Source of the DNA: JAIRMO01 sp046533115 | GTDB lineage: Bacteria > Spirochaetota > Spirochaetia > Treponematales > Breznakiellaceae | Length of the DNA stretch: 64,000 nucleotides | NCBI RefSeq assembly: GCF_046533115.1 | Contig: NZ_JAJQRC010000013.1 | Coordinates: 1-64,000 of the forward strand | Direction of reading: 5' to 3' | Shown here: piece after piece, positions 51,484 to 59,531 of the stretch | Layout of the letters: each line of letters begins with the position of its first letter | Numbering within the stretch: position 1 is the first letter of the stretch | Made by a program: the position numbers and the translations under genes | Notes under the pieces: generated by a model | What the model saw: the letters and a program-made list of their open reading frames with translations, nothing else | What the model was told of the DNA's origin: nothing | Databases searched by the model: none

Positions 51484-52836
51484 ATGAAAAAACTCACTAT
51501 GGTTTTTTTCACGGTTCTGGTTTTGGCGTTAGTCGCCGCCGGTTATACCTCTTGTTCGAAGAACGAAACGGCCCTGGCCGACGGCCAGGTAGAACTACGG
51601 GTATTAAATTACTTTGACATGACCTCCGCCAACAGCGCCGACGAAGTCGCCACGGTATGGGACGCCTTTTCCCAGGCGAATCCCGATATCAAGGTGGTTC
51701 GGGAAGATCTTTTTAACGAACCCTTCCATAATAAGGTCGAGGCCTATGCGGCGGCGGGACAGCTCCCGGACGTTATCTACGCATGGCCGTCGGGACGGTC
51801 CACCACCCTGCATACCCAGCATTTGCTGAAGGACCTGGGTCCCCTCATTCAGCGGGACGGGCTTGCCGCGTTTAATCTCCCCGGCGCCATAGACCCCAAT
51901 GCCCAGGGGGCGGGATACCTCGCCATTTTGCCCCGGGCCATCACCTCAAGCCACGCCTTCTACATCAACAATGAGGTCCTGCGGGACGTGGGCTTAACCC
52001 CGGCGAAAACCTATGATGAACTCAAGGCCCAGGTACCGATCCTCCGGGCCAAGGGCTATGACACGGTCCTCATGGCCAACCAGGACGACTGGGTCATGCA
52101 GTCCTGTCTTTTCTCCCTGGTGGCCGGCCGTTTTGGCGGCGAAGGCTGGGAAAAGAAGATCCACTCCGGGGAAGCAAAGTTTACGGACCCTGATTTTGTC
52201 AAGGCCCTCACCTTTATCAAGACCCTGTACGATGACGGGGTCCTGAACAAGGCCACCCTGACCACGGACTACGGCAGTGTGGTGGGTCAGTTTGCCACTA
52301 ATAAGGGCGCCTACCTTATCGATGGGGACTGGCGGATTGGGGCCTTTATCACCGATAAATCCACCGGCCAGGCCTTGATTGCCCCGTCCCGGCAGAACAA
52401 TATTGAGATCACCGTATTCCCCGACATACCCGGGGCAAAGCTCAATAAATCGACCTCCGGTATCCTCGGTACGGGCTGGGGGATGAACGCCAATATCCCC
52501 ACGGGCTCCGATAAGGAAGAAGCGGCCTGGAAACTGGTCAAGTGGCTTTCGGGCAAGGAGATCCAGACCTGGCTGCTCCTGACCGGCGGCATTTCCACCC
52601 CCACCCGGACGGATATTGATATCCCCGGCCTGACCCTGGAACCCATGCAAAAAGCCGGAAGTAACCTGGGCACCCAATATACCACTACCACCGTGGTCAT
52701 CGACGGGGTTTTTGACGGGGAAGTACATGTTCCTATCAATACGGGGCTGCAGGAAATCGGGCTGGGAACCAAAACACCCCAGCAGATCGCCGAAACCGCC
52801 CAACGGGCCTTTGAAGCATGGAAGGCTAAACAGTAG
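51484..52836 (+). CDS. Sugar-binding lipoprotein of the importer next to chbP
   Basis: 450 residues. The signal peptide MKKLTMVFFTVLVLALVAAG has an unusual lipobox, YTSC, of the relaxed spirochaetal type. The body (VELRVLNYFDMTSANSADEV, then PDIKVVREDLFNEPFHNKVE) is a family 1 solute-binding protein with TSGILGTGWGMNANI near its hinge. AAGGAG precedes the ATG. Divergence from a chitobiose phosphorylase gene suggests N-acetylglucosamine oligomers as ligand, but that is inference from context. Confidence 0.9.
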   Translation: MKKLTMVFFTVLVLALVAAGYTSCSKNETALADGQVELRVLNYFDMTSANSADEVATVWDAFSQANPDIKVVREDLFNEPFHNKVEAYAAAGQLPDVIYAWPSGRSTTLHTQHLLKDLGPLIQRDGLAAFNLPGAIDPNAQGAGYLAILPRAITSSHAFYINNEVLRDVGLTPAKTYDELKAQVPILRAKGYDTVLMANQDDWVMQSCLFSLVAGRFGGEGWEKKIHSGEAKFTDPDFVKALTFIKTLYDDGVLNKATLTTDYGSVVGQFATNKGAYLIDGDWRIGAFITDKSTGQALIAPSRQNNIEITVFPDIPGAKLNKSTSGILGTGWGMNANIPTGSDKEEAAWKLVKWLSGKEIQTWLLLTGGISTPTRTDIDIPGLTLEPMQKAGSNLGTQYTTTTVVIDGVFDGEVHVPINTGLQEIGLGTKTPQQIAETAQRAFEAWKAKQ

Positions 52837-52842
52837 TTTTTT

Positions 52843-52878
52843 GAGCAGTTTGCTGCGCTGAAATGCAGCAAACTGCTC
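52843..52878 (+). other. Strong intercistronic hairpin after binding-protein gene
   Basis: GAGCAGTTTGCTGC (52843-52856) pairs perfectly with GCAGCAAACTGCTC (52865-52878), a 14-base stem. A second stem, CGGGAGA with TCTCCCG, is at about 52911-52934. No T-run follows the first stem. They separate the binding-protein message from the permease genes. Confidence 0.7.
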
Positions 52879-52968
52879 GTACTTGGTACTCGGGCGAAAA
52901 ATTGCAAGTCCGGGAGAGAACCGGGATTCTCCCGCCGGAAAAAACTCCCGACCGGGCAGGAGGATCTG

Positions 52969-53874
52969 ATGAGTGAGTTGACGTCAAAAAAAGAACAGCG
53001 GGTAGCCTATGTGGTGTTGGTTATCCCTGCGGTGATCATTTATTTTTCCGTTATGGCCTTTCCCACGATCTTTTCGGTGATATTGAGCTTAACCAACTAT
53101 AACGGCGGCAAGATCTTCGGCAACCCCCAGGTTAAATTTGCGGGGTTAGCCAGTTATGTCCGGATCTTTACGGATCCCAACGGCTATTTTTATCTTGCCC
53201 TGAAAAACAATATGTACATTGTACTCATGTCCGTATTTGGGCAGATTCCCCTGGGTTTTGCCCTGGCCTATATTTTATCCCGTAAGATGGTGCGGGGTAC
53301 GGACTTTTTCCAGACCATGATCTACCTGCCCAATGTTATCTCCCCGGTCATCATCGGTATTTTGTTCAAGAGCTTTTATCTGAATCAGGACAGCGTGTAT
53401 ATGGAGATTGTGAAATTCTTTAATCCTGCCGCCCAGTTCGCCCTGAACGATCATCCCATGATCCCGGTGCTGGTGGTGATGCTCTGGATGTATACCGGGA
53501 TGTATGTGATCATCTTCCTGGCCAATCTCCAGCGGATCGATGTTGCCATTATCGAGGCGGCCAAAATCGACGGCGCCACCGAAGCCCAGGCCCTCTGGTA
53601 TATTATCCTCCCCGCCCTTTCGGGGGTTATTGTGACCAGCGCCATCCTGGCGATTTCCGGCTCCCTCAAGTCCTTTGATCTGTTATTTGTCATGACCCAG
53701 GGAGGCCCGGCCAACCGGACCAGTGTGCTCTCCCTGTATATGTATATGATGGCCTTCCGGGGCGCCCCTAATTACCCCCTGGCAAACGCCATTTCAACGG
53801 TGATGGTAGTTATCAGCTTTATTCTGATTGGCATTACCCGGAGCGTGGAAAAGCGGTTCGGCGGAAAGGAGTAA
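52969..53874 (+). CDS. Carbohydrate ABC importer, permease 1, chbP-linked
   Basis: 301 residues, six membrane segments, starting AYVVLVIPAVIIYFSVMAFP. EAA loop: IIEAAKIDGATEAQALWYII. ATG 52969 follows GGAGGAT. Partner of 53878, which starts three bases after its stop. Confidence 0.92.
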   Translation: MSELTSKKEQRVAYVVLVIPAVIIYFSVMAFPTIFSVILSLTNYNGGKIFGNPQVKFAGLASYVRIFTDPNGYFYLALKNNMYIVLMSVFGQIPLGFALAYILSRKMVRGTDFFQTMIYLPNVISPVIIGILFKSFYLNQDSVYMEIVKFFNPAAQFALNDHPMIPVLVVMLWMYTGMYVIIFLANLQRIDVAIIEAAKIDGATEAQALWYIILPALSGVIVTSAILAISGSLKSFDLLFVMTQGGPANRTSVLSLYMYMMAFRGAPNYPLANAISTVMVVISFILIGITRSVEKRFGGKE

Positions 53875-53877
53875 TCT

Positions 53878-54720
53878 ATGGCGGATGTACAAAGAGGCCC
53901 GGCGGCCGCTAAATTCGTGATTTATTTGGTGATGTTTGTTTTCACGCTGTTGGCTATTTATCCCCTGTTCTGGCTGGTTATCCAATCTTTTAAAACCACC
54001 CAGGAGTATCTTACCTCCAGCAAATTGGCCCTGCCCCAGCGGTGGTTTTCCGGCAACTATTTCTATGCCTGGCAGATGGGCAAATTCGGGATATTGCTTC
54101 TGAACAGTGTGTTTTACACCGCCGTGACGGTGATCTCCGTGGTGGTTCTGGGTTTTATGGCGGGTTTTGCCTTTGCCAAAATAAAAAACAAGGCCACCCC
54201 CCTCCTCCACGGGATATTTATCGTCGGTATCCTCCTTACCCTGCAATCCATCATGGTGCCCCTGTTCCTCATGGTGAACGCCGTGGGCCTCTACAACACC
54301 CGGCTGGGGATCCTGATCCCCTATATCGGGATCGGGCTGCCCATGGGGGTGTATCTGGGGACCGAATTTATCCGAAGCATCCCCGAGTCCCTGATTGAGT
54401 CCGCCCGGCTCGAAGGCGCCAGATACCTGCGGATCTTTGCCAGCATTATCTTCCCCATGTCCGCCCCGGTGGCCATGACCGTGGGAATCCTCACCTTTAC
54501 CGGCACCTGGAACGAATTTATGCTGATCAACATCCTCACCTCCAGCGACGCCATTAAGTCCATTCCCGTGGGGATCAACCGTTTCTCCGGCGCCCTGGCC
54601 TCGGATTACGGCAAGCAGTTTTCCGCCCTGGTGATCGGCATGATCCCCATGGTGACCTTCTACCTGATCTTCCGCAAGCAGATCACCAAAGGCGTCGCCG
54701 CTGGCGCAGTCAAAGGCTAA
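53878..54720 (+). CDS. Carbohydrate ABC importer, permease 2, chbP-linked
   Basis: 280 residues, six membrane segments, with LVIQSFKTTQEYLTSSKLAL near the N-terminus, the EAA loop LIESARLEGARYLRIFASII and the end KQITKGVAAGAVKG. Translation is probably coupled to the first permease, with AAGGAG before its ATG. The last 30 bases including the stop are duplicated 54 bases further on. Confidence 0.92.
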   Translation: MADVQRGPAAAKFVIYLVMFVFTLLAIYPLFWLVIQSFKTTQEYLTSSKLALPQRWFSGNYFYAWQMGKFGILLLNSVFYTAVTVISVVVLGFMAGFAFAKIKNKATPLLHGIFIVGILLTLQSIMVPLFLMVNAVGLYNTRLGILIPYIGIGLPMGVYLGTEFIRSIPESLIESARLEGARYLRIFASIIFPMSAPVAMTVGILTFTGTWNEFMLINILTSSDAIKSIPVGINRFSGALASDYGKQFSALVIGMIPMVTFYLIFRKQITKGVAAGAVKG

Positions 54721-54776
54721 CACACCAAACCCATGCGGCGACGCCCCGTCGCCGCCGGCGCAGTCAAAGGCTAACA
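54693..54776 (+). repeat. 30-base direct repeat at the permease stop codon
   Basis: 54693-54722 and 54747-54776 are 29/30 identical (CGTCGCCGCTGGCGCAGTCA onward, ending AAAGGCTAACA). The first copy encodes the last residues and stop of the permease; the second lies in non-coding DNA just before dispersed element copy 3. Confidence 0.9.
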
Positions 54777-54788
54777 TATGAAGAAAAA

Positions 54789-54944
54789 TTAACCACGAAC
54801 GACACGAACATCACGAACTCTTGCTTCGATATTCCGGAATTTATACCTGAATTCTTTTCTTTGCTCGAGGGAAAGCAGGAAAGAACTATCGGTGAAAACG
54901 CCAATTTGTCTTTGTTTCTGTTCGTGTGGTTCGTGGTTAAAATC
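54789..54944. repeat. Dispersed intergenic element, copy 3
   Basis: Same orientation as copy 1. It starts TTAACCACGAACGACACGAA, contains TTGCTTCGATATTCCGGAAT and AAAACGCCAATTTGTCTTTG, and ends TTCGTGTGGTTCGTGGTTAA. It lies between convergent genes, like the other two copies. The pyrimidine tract CTCTCCTAACTCCTCTCTCC follows at about 54951-54970. Confidence 0.85.
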
Positions 54945-54981
54945 TCTTCACTCTCCTAACTCCTCTCTCCTCACTTTAATC

Positions 54982-56304
54982 TCAAAACATACGATCTACT
55001 TCATCCAGGACCTCGTCGAGTTTTTGCAGCTCCTCGGCCAGCTGTTCCTTGGTGATGATCAGCGGCGGAGCCACCAGGATCATGTTTTCGTGGGTATAGG
55101 TCATAAAGCCCTTGGCGGCTAATTTGCCGTTGATCTTCTTCATCACCCCCTCGGGGTCCTTGCCGTAGGACACCACCGGTTCCCTGGTGGCCTTATCCTT
55201 GACCAGTTCCACCGCCCCCATAAGGCCGATGCTGCGGACATCCCCCACGGTTTTATGCTTTTCCTTGAGGGTCTTAAAGATCTCCTGCAGTTCCGCCCCC
55301 CGGGCAACGACATTTTCGATGATCCGGTTTTCTTTATAAAAATTAACACAGGCGATCCCCGCGGCGCAGGCCAGGGGATGGCCGCTGTAGGTTAAGCCGC
55401 AGGAGAGGAAATTGTCGTCAAAATAGGCGGCAATGGGTTTGGAGACCGCGACCCCGCCGAGCTGGACATACCCGCAGGTTGCCCCCTTGGCAAAGGTAAC
55501 AATATCGGGCTTGATACCGAAATGCTCAAAGGCGAACATTTTTCCGGTTCTGCCGAATCCCATCATCACCTCGTCACAGATGAGGAGGATCCCGAATTCA
55601 TCGCATATCCTACGGACCCCCTGCAGATACCCCTCCGGGGGGATAATCACCCCGTTGGAACCGGTAACGGTTTCCACAATCAGGGCCGCCACACTGTCGG
55701 GCTTCTCGTATATCACCTGCTCCCGCAACTTATAGAGATAATAGTCCGAGGCCTCTTTTTCAGAACCGAATTTGAGGGGCTCCCGGTAGATATAGGGGTC
55801 AAAAAACTTAACAAACCCGGGGATTCCCGGTTCCAGGGGATAACGCCGGGGCTCGCCGGTAAGGTTCCCCGCGCCGAAACTTGAACCGTGGTAGCTGCGG
55901 TACCGGGAAAAAACCTTATGCCTGCCGGTGAACATCTTCGCGATTTTTACGGCATTTTCATTGGCATCTGCCCCGGCATTGGTAAAGAGGATCTTGCCCA
56001 TATTGTCGGGCAAAAGCTCAATCAAAAGTTTCGCCAGTTCCCCCCGGGGTTCGCTGGCGTAAGAAGGACCGATATAACAATAACGATCCGCCTGTTTTTT
56101 AATGGCTTCGATAATCGCCTTATTCCCATGGCCCACATTCAGGTTCACCAACTGGCTGCTCATATCGGTATACCGCTTGCCCGAGGGATCCCACATATAG
56201 ATCCCCTCCGCTTTTTCAATAACCACCGGATTAAGCCCCCGTTGTTTTGACCAGGACTGAAGATTGTAGGTCGTATGGTTCGCTTTTATGGATGCTTCAG
56301 ACAT
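54982..56304 (-). CDS. Class III PLP-dependent aminotransferase
   Basis: 440 residues. Fold-type I class III features: VNLNVGHGNKAIIEAIKKQA, FTNAGADANENAVKIAKMFT, YRSYHGSSFGAGNLTG, the PLP-contacting Asp244 in ILLICDEVMMGFGRTG and Lys273 in DIVTFAKGATCGYV, which forms the Schiff base. The family transfers amino groups from omega-amino acids, beta-alanine, GABA or diamines to pyruvate or 2-oxoglutarate. The exact donor cannot be told. The ATG is preceded by AAGGAG. Monocistronic; a link to the polyamine importer at 43251-47361 is possible but not close. Confidence 0.92.
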   Translation of the reverse strand: MSEASIKANHTTYNLQSWSKQRGLNPVVIEKAEGIYMWDPSGKRYTDMSSQLVNLNVGHGNKAIIEAIKKQADRYCYIGPSYASEPRGELAKLLIELLPDNMGKILFTNAGADANENAVKIAKMFTGRHKVFSRYRSYHGSSFGAGNLTGEPRRYPLEPGIPGFVKFFDPYIYREPLKFGSEKEASDYYLYKLREQVIYEKPDSVAALIVETVTGSNGVIIPPEGYLQGVRRICDEFGILLICDEVMMGFGRTGKMFAFEHFGIKPDIVTFAKGATCGYVQLGGVAVSKPIAAYFDDNFLSCGLTYSGHPLACAAGIACVNFYKENRIIENVVARGAELQEIFKTLKEKHKTVGDVRSIGLMGAVELVKDKATREPVVSYGKDPEGVMKKINGKLAAKGFMTYTHENMILVAPPLIITKEQLAEELQKLDEVLDEVDRMF

Positions 56305-56346
56305 GATAACTCCTTAGAAATTCAATTTTCTCACCTTGTATTCGGT

Positions 56347-56538
56347 TTACATCTTATGGCGAAAAAAGTCAATGAAGCGCCGCGGGCTAGAAAGAGAATT
56401 CGACCATAAAGTAGACCGCTGCGCGGTCACTATGGCCTCCAATTTCTCGGGCGTGGGATAGTAGCCGCGCGGAATGTTGTTGTGTTTCGTCTCCAGGCCG
56501 CGCCATTCCTGCTCTTCCCGCCAGGCCCTTTCCGGTAA
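56347..56538 (-). pseudogene. Coding remnant without a start codon
   Basis: The minus strand has an open frame of 63 residues with clear protein character: LPERAWREEQEWRGLETKHN, then NIPRGYYPTPEKLEAIVTAQ, and RSTLWSNSLSSPRRFIDFFR, ending at TAA 56347. No ATG, GTG or TTG starts it, and a stop closes the frame upstream at 56554. It looks like the C-terminus of a lost gene. I cannot name the family. The remaining part of 56539-56642 holds a small palindrome (TAGATGC-TAC-GCATCTA at 56555-56571) and nothing else seen. Confidence 0.4.
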
Positions 56539-56642
56539 GCATATAAGGTGTGTTTAGATGCTACGCATCTACGGAGTTACGCGTGTAAAATAGTTTGTGT
56601 GAAGAGTCGAAAACTTCTCCTTTCTCACATTTTTTGGAGTTA

Positions 56643-56671
56643 TTGCACAAATTTTCCGTATTGGCTACAAT
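56643..56671 (+). promoter_or_regulatory. Promoter of the small membrane protein gene
   Basis: TTGCAC at 56643-56648 and TACAAT at 56666-56671 with 17 bases between. Confidence 0.6.
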
Positions 56672-56716
56672 GTTCATGTTTTTGAGAACGAAAAATCACA
56701 ATCCAAGGAGCAAAAG

Positions 56717-57106
56717 ATGGTAAAAAAAAGAAGCTTTAAGACTGTCTTAGCATTCAACGCATTATGCTTACGCGATACATTATTTTACGTAGCGGTTTCG
56801 GTCTTTCCAATAACATTGTTTTTATTCAAGGAACGATACATAACATGGTATGTAGTCTCGGGATATTTATATGGGCTTGTTGCGTCAAGTATTGTGGGTT
56901 TGATAAGAAATCCACGCAGGGATAGCTTTATCGGCGTGACGATTAAAATGATAAGGATTATATTGGTACTCTCTTCGTTTGTGATGATTTTATTGAACAA
57001 AAGCACCTACCGAGTCAAGCTTGACCTTATAAGCATAACCTTCTTTGTAGTGCTGTTTATTTGTGTTTATCACGAGGTGTATCTTGATAAAAAAAAGAAA
57101 GCCTAG
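56717..57106 (+). CDS. Hypothetical four-helix membrane protein
   Basis: 129 residues, with four hydrophobic segments: LFYVAVSVFPITLFLF, WYVVSGYLYGLVASSIVGLI, IRIILVLSSFVMILL and LISITFFVVLFICVYHEVYL, and basic ends (MVKKRSFK, DKKKKA). The family is unknown to me. Its own promoter and CAAGGAG site make it a real gene. It is strongly AT-rich against its neighbours (folC, aminotransferase), which suggests acquisition from elsewhere together with the damaged DNA upstream. Confidence 0.75.
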   Translation: MVKKRSFKTVLAFNALCLRDTLFYVAVSVFPITLFLFKERYITWYVVSGYLYGLVASSIVGLIRNPRRDSFIGVTIKMIRIILVLSSFVMILLNKSTYRVKLDLISITFFVVLFICVYHEVYLDKKKKA

Positions 57107-57133
57107 TGCTCTATAAAAGTCCAGATCGCCGCG

Positions 57134-57162
57134 TTGACGCCCCCCTGGCATATCGGTATAAT
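57134..57162 (+). promoter_or_regulatory. Leaderless promoter of folC
   Basis: TTGACG at 57134-57139, 17 bases, TATAAT at 57157-57162, then six bases and ATG at 57169. The predicted start of transcription is the A of ATG. No Shine-Dalgarno is present. Confidence 0.7.
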
Positions 57163-57168
57163 TGGTTC

Positions 57169-58581
57169 ATGATTGATACGCCGCTGTTTTTATCCTCCGC
57201 CGATGTGTTTAGGTGGCTTTCCCGGTTTATCAACCTGGAGCAGGGGCAAACCCCCAACAGTTTCAGGCCGGAACGGATGGAGATCCTGACCGCCCTGGCG
57301 GGACACCCTGAAAAATCCGCCCCGGTTATTCATGTGGCGGGATCCAAGGGGAAGGGTTCGGTGACGGGGATGATCGCCTCGGTCCTGGACGCGGCGGGTC
57401 TGAAAACCGCCCGGTATCTGTCCCCCCATGTAACCGAGTACCGGGAACGGATCACCCTGGGGGATAAATTTTTTGATGAGTCCCTTTACCTGGACGCGGG
57501 AAATGAGCTGCGGGCCATTGCGGATACCCTGACGGACAAATCCAAAAGCGAATACCGGCTCTTCAATGCCGATACCGAAGGAGGGGAGGGGCCGACTTTT
57601 TTTGAGCTCCTCACCCTTTATTTTTTCCTCTGCGCCCGGAGGGGCCAGTGTGACGCCATGGTGGTGGAAACCGGTATGGGCGGACGTCTGGACCCAACCA
57701 ATGTGGTTGACCCCGTGGCTTCGGTGATTACCGTCATTGAGTTGGAGCATACCGAATTTTTGGGGAATACCCTTGCCGCCGTGGCCGGAGAAAAGGCGGG
57801 GATCATCAAAGCCCATAAACCCCTGATCCTGGCGGAACAGAGCCCGGAGGCCCTGAAGGTTTTTATCAAAACTGCGGCAGACCGGGGCTCGCCCCTGTGG
57901 TATTTTCCTGACTTGGCATCCATAAAAAACCTCAAGATCCACCAGCGGGGTACTGATTTTACCCTGCTTTTCAGGAAACCCGGGGAAAAGGCCGTTCCCC
58001 AGGAGCTTTCCATCGCTATTCCCGGACAGGTCCAGGCAGAAAACGCCGGCCTCGCGGTGCTGGCCCTCAAGGCCGCCTTTCCCTTCATCAGCGATGGTAT
58101 TATCCGCCGGGGGCTTAAGAATTTTAAACTCCCCGCCCGGTTTGAGCGGATCCGGGATGATCCCCCGGTGATCATCGACGGCGCCCATACCCCCAAAAGC
58201 GTCGAGCTTTGTGTAAATACCTTTACCTCCCTGTATGGGACCGGGGGTATCCTGATCTTCGGCTGCGCCGCCGGGAAAAACGCGGAGGCCATGGCGCGGC
58301 TTTTGCTCCCCTGTTTTTCCCGGGTGGTTATTACCACCCCTGGAACTTTTAAGGTGAGTGATCCTGAGCAGGTATACGGGATCTTTACCGGGGTGCTTCA
58401 ATCCAAAGGGATGGAACCGGGCTCCGTGGTTTTTATCAAGGAGACGGAAAAGGCCATCCGCTTTGTTATGGACCAAAGCCGTGAACAGGGGCTTGCGGTT
58501 TTGGGGATAGGTTCCTTTTATCTGGCCGCGGAGATCCGCGCCTTGGCGGCTTCTCAGGCCGGTGACCGCCGGAAAGGGTAA
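57169..58581 (+). CDS. folC: Folylpolyglutamate synthase / dihydrofolate synthase
   Basis: About 470 residues. Adds glutamate to dihydropteroate and folates with ATP. Mur-ligase-family motifs: VIHVAGSKGKGSVTGMIASV (P-loop near residues 56-64), YLSPHVTEYRERITLGDKFF, MVVETGMGGRLDPTNVVDPV, the central-domain EHTEFLGNTLAAVAGEKAGI, and the C-terminal FERIRDDPPVIIDGAHTPKS. The start at ATG 57169 is chosen because the promoter ends six bases before it; a frame extension to 57106 is not transcribed from it. The btuF-like gene begins 24 bases behind, so folC may head the first cobalamin-type operon. Confidence 0.95.
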   Translation: MIDTPLFLSSADVFRWLSRFINLEQGQTPNSFRPERMEILTALAGHPEKSAPVIHVAGSKGKGSVTGMIASVLDAAGLKTARYLSPHVTEYRERITLGDKFFDESLYLDAGNELRAIADTLTDKSKSEYRLFNADTEGGEGPTFFELLTLYFFLCARRGQCDAMVVETGMGGRLDPTNVVDPVASVITVIELEHTEFLGNTLAAVAGEKAGIIKAHKPLILAEQSPEALKVFIKTAADRGSPLWYFPDLASIKNLKIHQRGTDFTLLFRKPGEKAVPQELSIAIPGQVQAENAGLAVLALKAAFPFISDGIIRRGLKNFKLPARFERIRDDPPVIIDGAHTPKSVELCVNTFTSLYGTGGILIFGCAAGKNAEAMARLLLPCFSRVVITTPGTFKVSDPEQVYGIFTGVLQSKGMEPGSVVFIKETEKAIRFVMDQSREQGLAVLGIGSFYLAAEIRALAASQAGDRRKG

Positions 58582-58605
58582 AAAATCGGCGGAAGGAGAT
58601 TTTTG

Positions 58606-59520
58606 ATGGATGGCAGATGCCCGGTATGGGTCAGTGCCCGTAAATTCCTGGGGGGGATCCTCTTGTTCTTTCTCCCCGGTATTTTCGCCGTATACCCTGA
58701 AGAAGCCCCCGGGGTTCGGGATGTTTTGGGAAGAACCCTGCATGTTTCAGCCCCTCCCCGGCGGATTGTGAGTTTAAGCCCCGCGGTAACGGAGATCCTC
58801 TTTGCCATTGGCGCGGAAAGCCAGATCGCGGGGGTTACCGACTATTGCGACTATCCCCCGGAGACGGCTTCGGTCCCCAAGGTGGGGGGATTTTCCGGCG
58901 CCACCGTCAGTGTGGAACGGATCGCCGCCCTGCGGCCCGATCTGGTGATCCTCTCCGCGGATATGCACGGCCGGATCATCACCCTGCTGGACCGGCTTTC
59001 CATCCGGAATTTCGCCGTGGAGCCCCGGAATTTCAGCGAGGTTTACCAAACCATAGAAACCCTGGGGACCCTGACGGGAAACCGGGAAAAGGCCCGGGAG
59101 CTGATCGCCGTCATGGGGGAAAAGATAAGCCGGGCCCGGAAACTGCGGGGGAGCGGGGAACCGCCCGGGGTGTTTTGGGAGCTCAACGACGATCCCCTGA
59201 TGACCGCCGGGGGAAATACCTTTATCAGCGAGGCCATACGCCTGGGGGGCGGGCGGAACATCTTTGAAGATAGACCTGAGTCGTGGCCCACGGTTGGTAC
59301 CGAAGAAGTTTTGCTCAGGAAGCCCGCCTGGATCATTGCCGGGGATGATCACGGAAAGATCGTGGAACCGGGGGCCCTTTCCCGGCGTCCGGGCTGGCAG
59401 GGGATTCCCGCGGTAAAGGAAGGCCGGATCGCCACGGTCAACGCCGACACCCTTTACCGTTACGGCCCCCGGCTTGCCGATGCGGTGCTGGCTATTGCCG
59501 AAATCATCCAAAGCAAATAA
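58606..59520 (+). CDS. BtuF-like periplasmic binding protein (cobalamin/iron-chelate type)
   Basis: About 304 residues. Signal peptide with the hydrophobic run FLGGILLFFLPGIFAVYPEE; no lipobox cysteine. The body is a helical-backbone binding protein of the TroA/BtuF class: RRIVSLSPAVTEILFAIGAE, then GVTDYCDYPPETASVPKVGG and AALRPDLVILS. The DYCDYPPE segment is typical of BtuF-like proteins. ATG 58606 follows GGAAGGAG. With the permease at 59532 and ATPase at 60551 it makes a complete importer. Cobalamin is the likely ligand, but siderophores or cobinamide remain possible, since no riboswitch precedes it. Confidence 0.88.
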   Translation: MDGRCPVWVSARKFLGGILLFFLPGIFAVYPEEAPGVRDVLGRTLHVSAPPRRIVSLSPAVTEILFAIGAESQIAGVTDYCDYPPETASVPKVGGFSGATVSVERIAALRPDLVILSADMHGRIITLLDRLSIRNFAVEPRNFSEVYQTIETLGTLTGNREKARELIAVMGEKISRARKLRGSGEPPGVFWELNDDPLMTAGGNTFISEAIRLGGGRNIFEDRPESWPTVGTEEVLLRKPAWIIAGDDHGKIVEPGALSRRPGWQGIPAVKEGRIATVNADTLYRYGPRLADAVLAIAEIIQSK

Positions 59521-59531
59521 CAGGGGGGATA

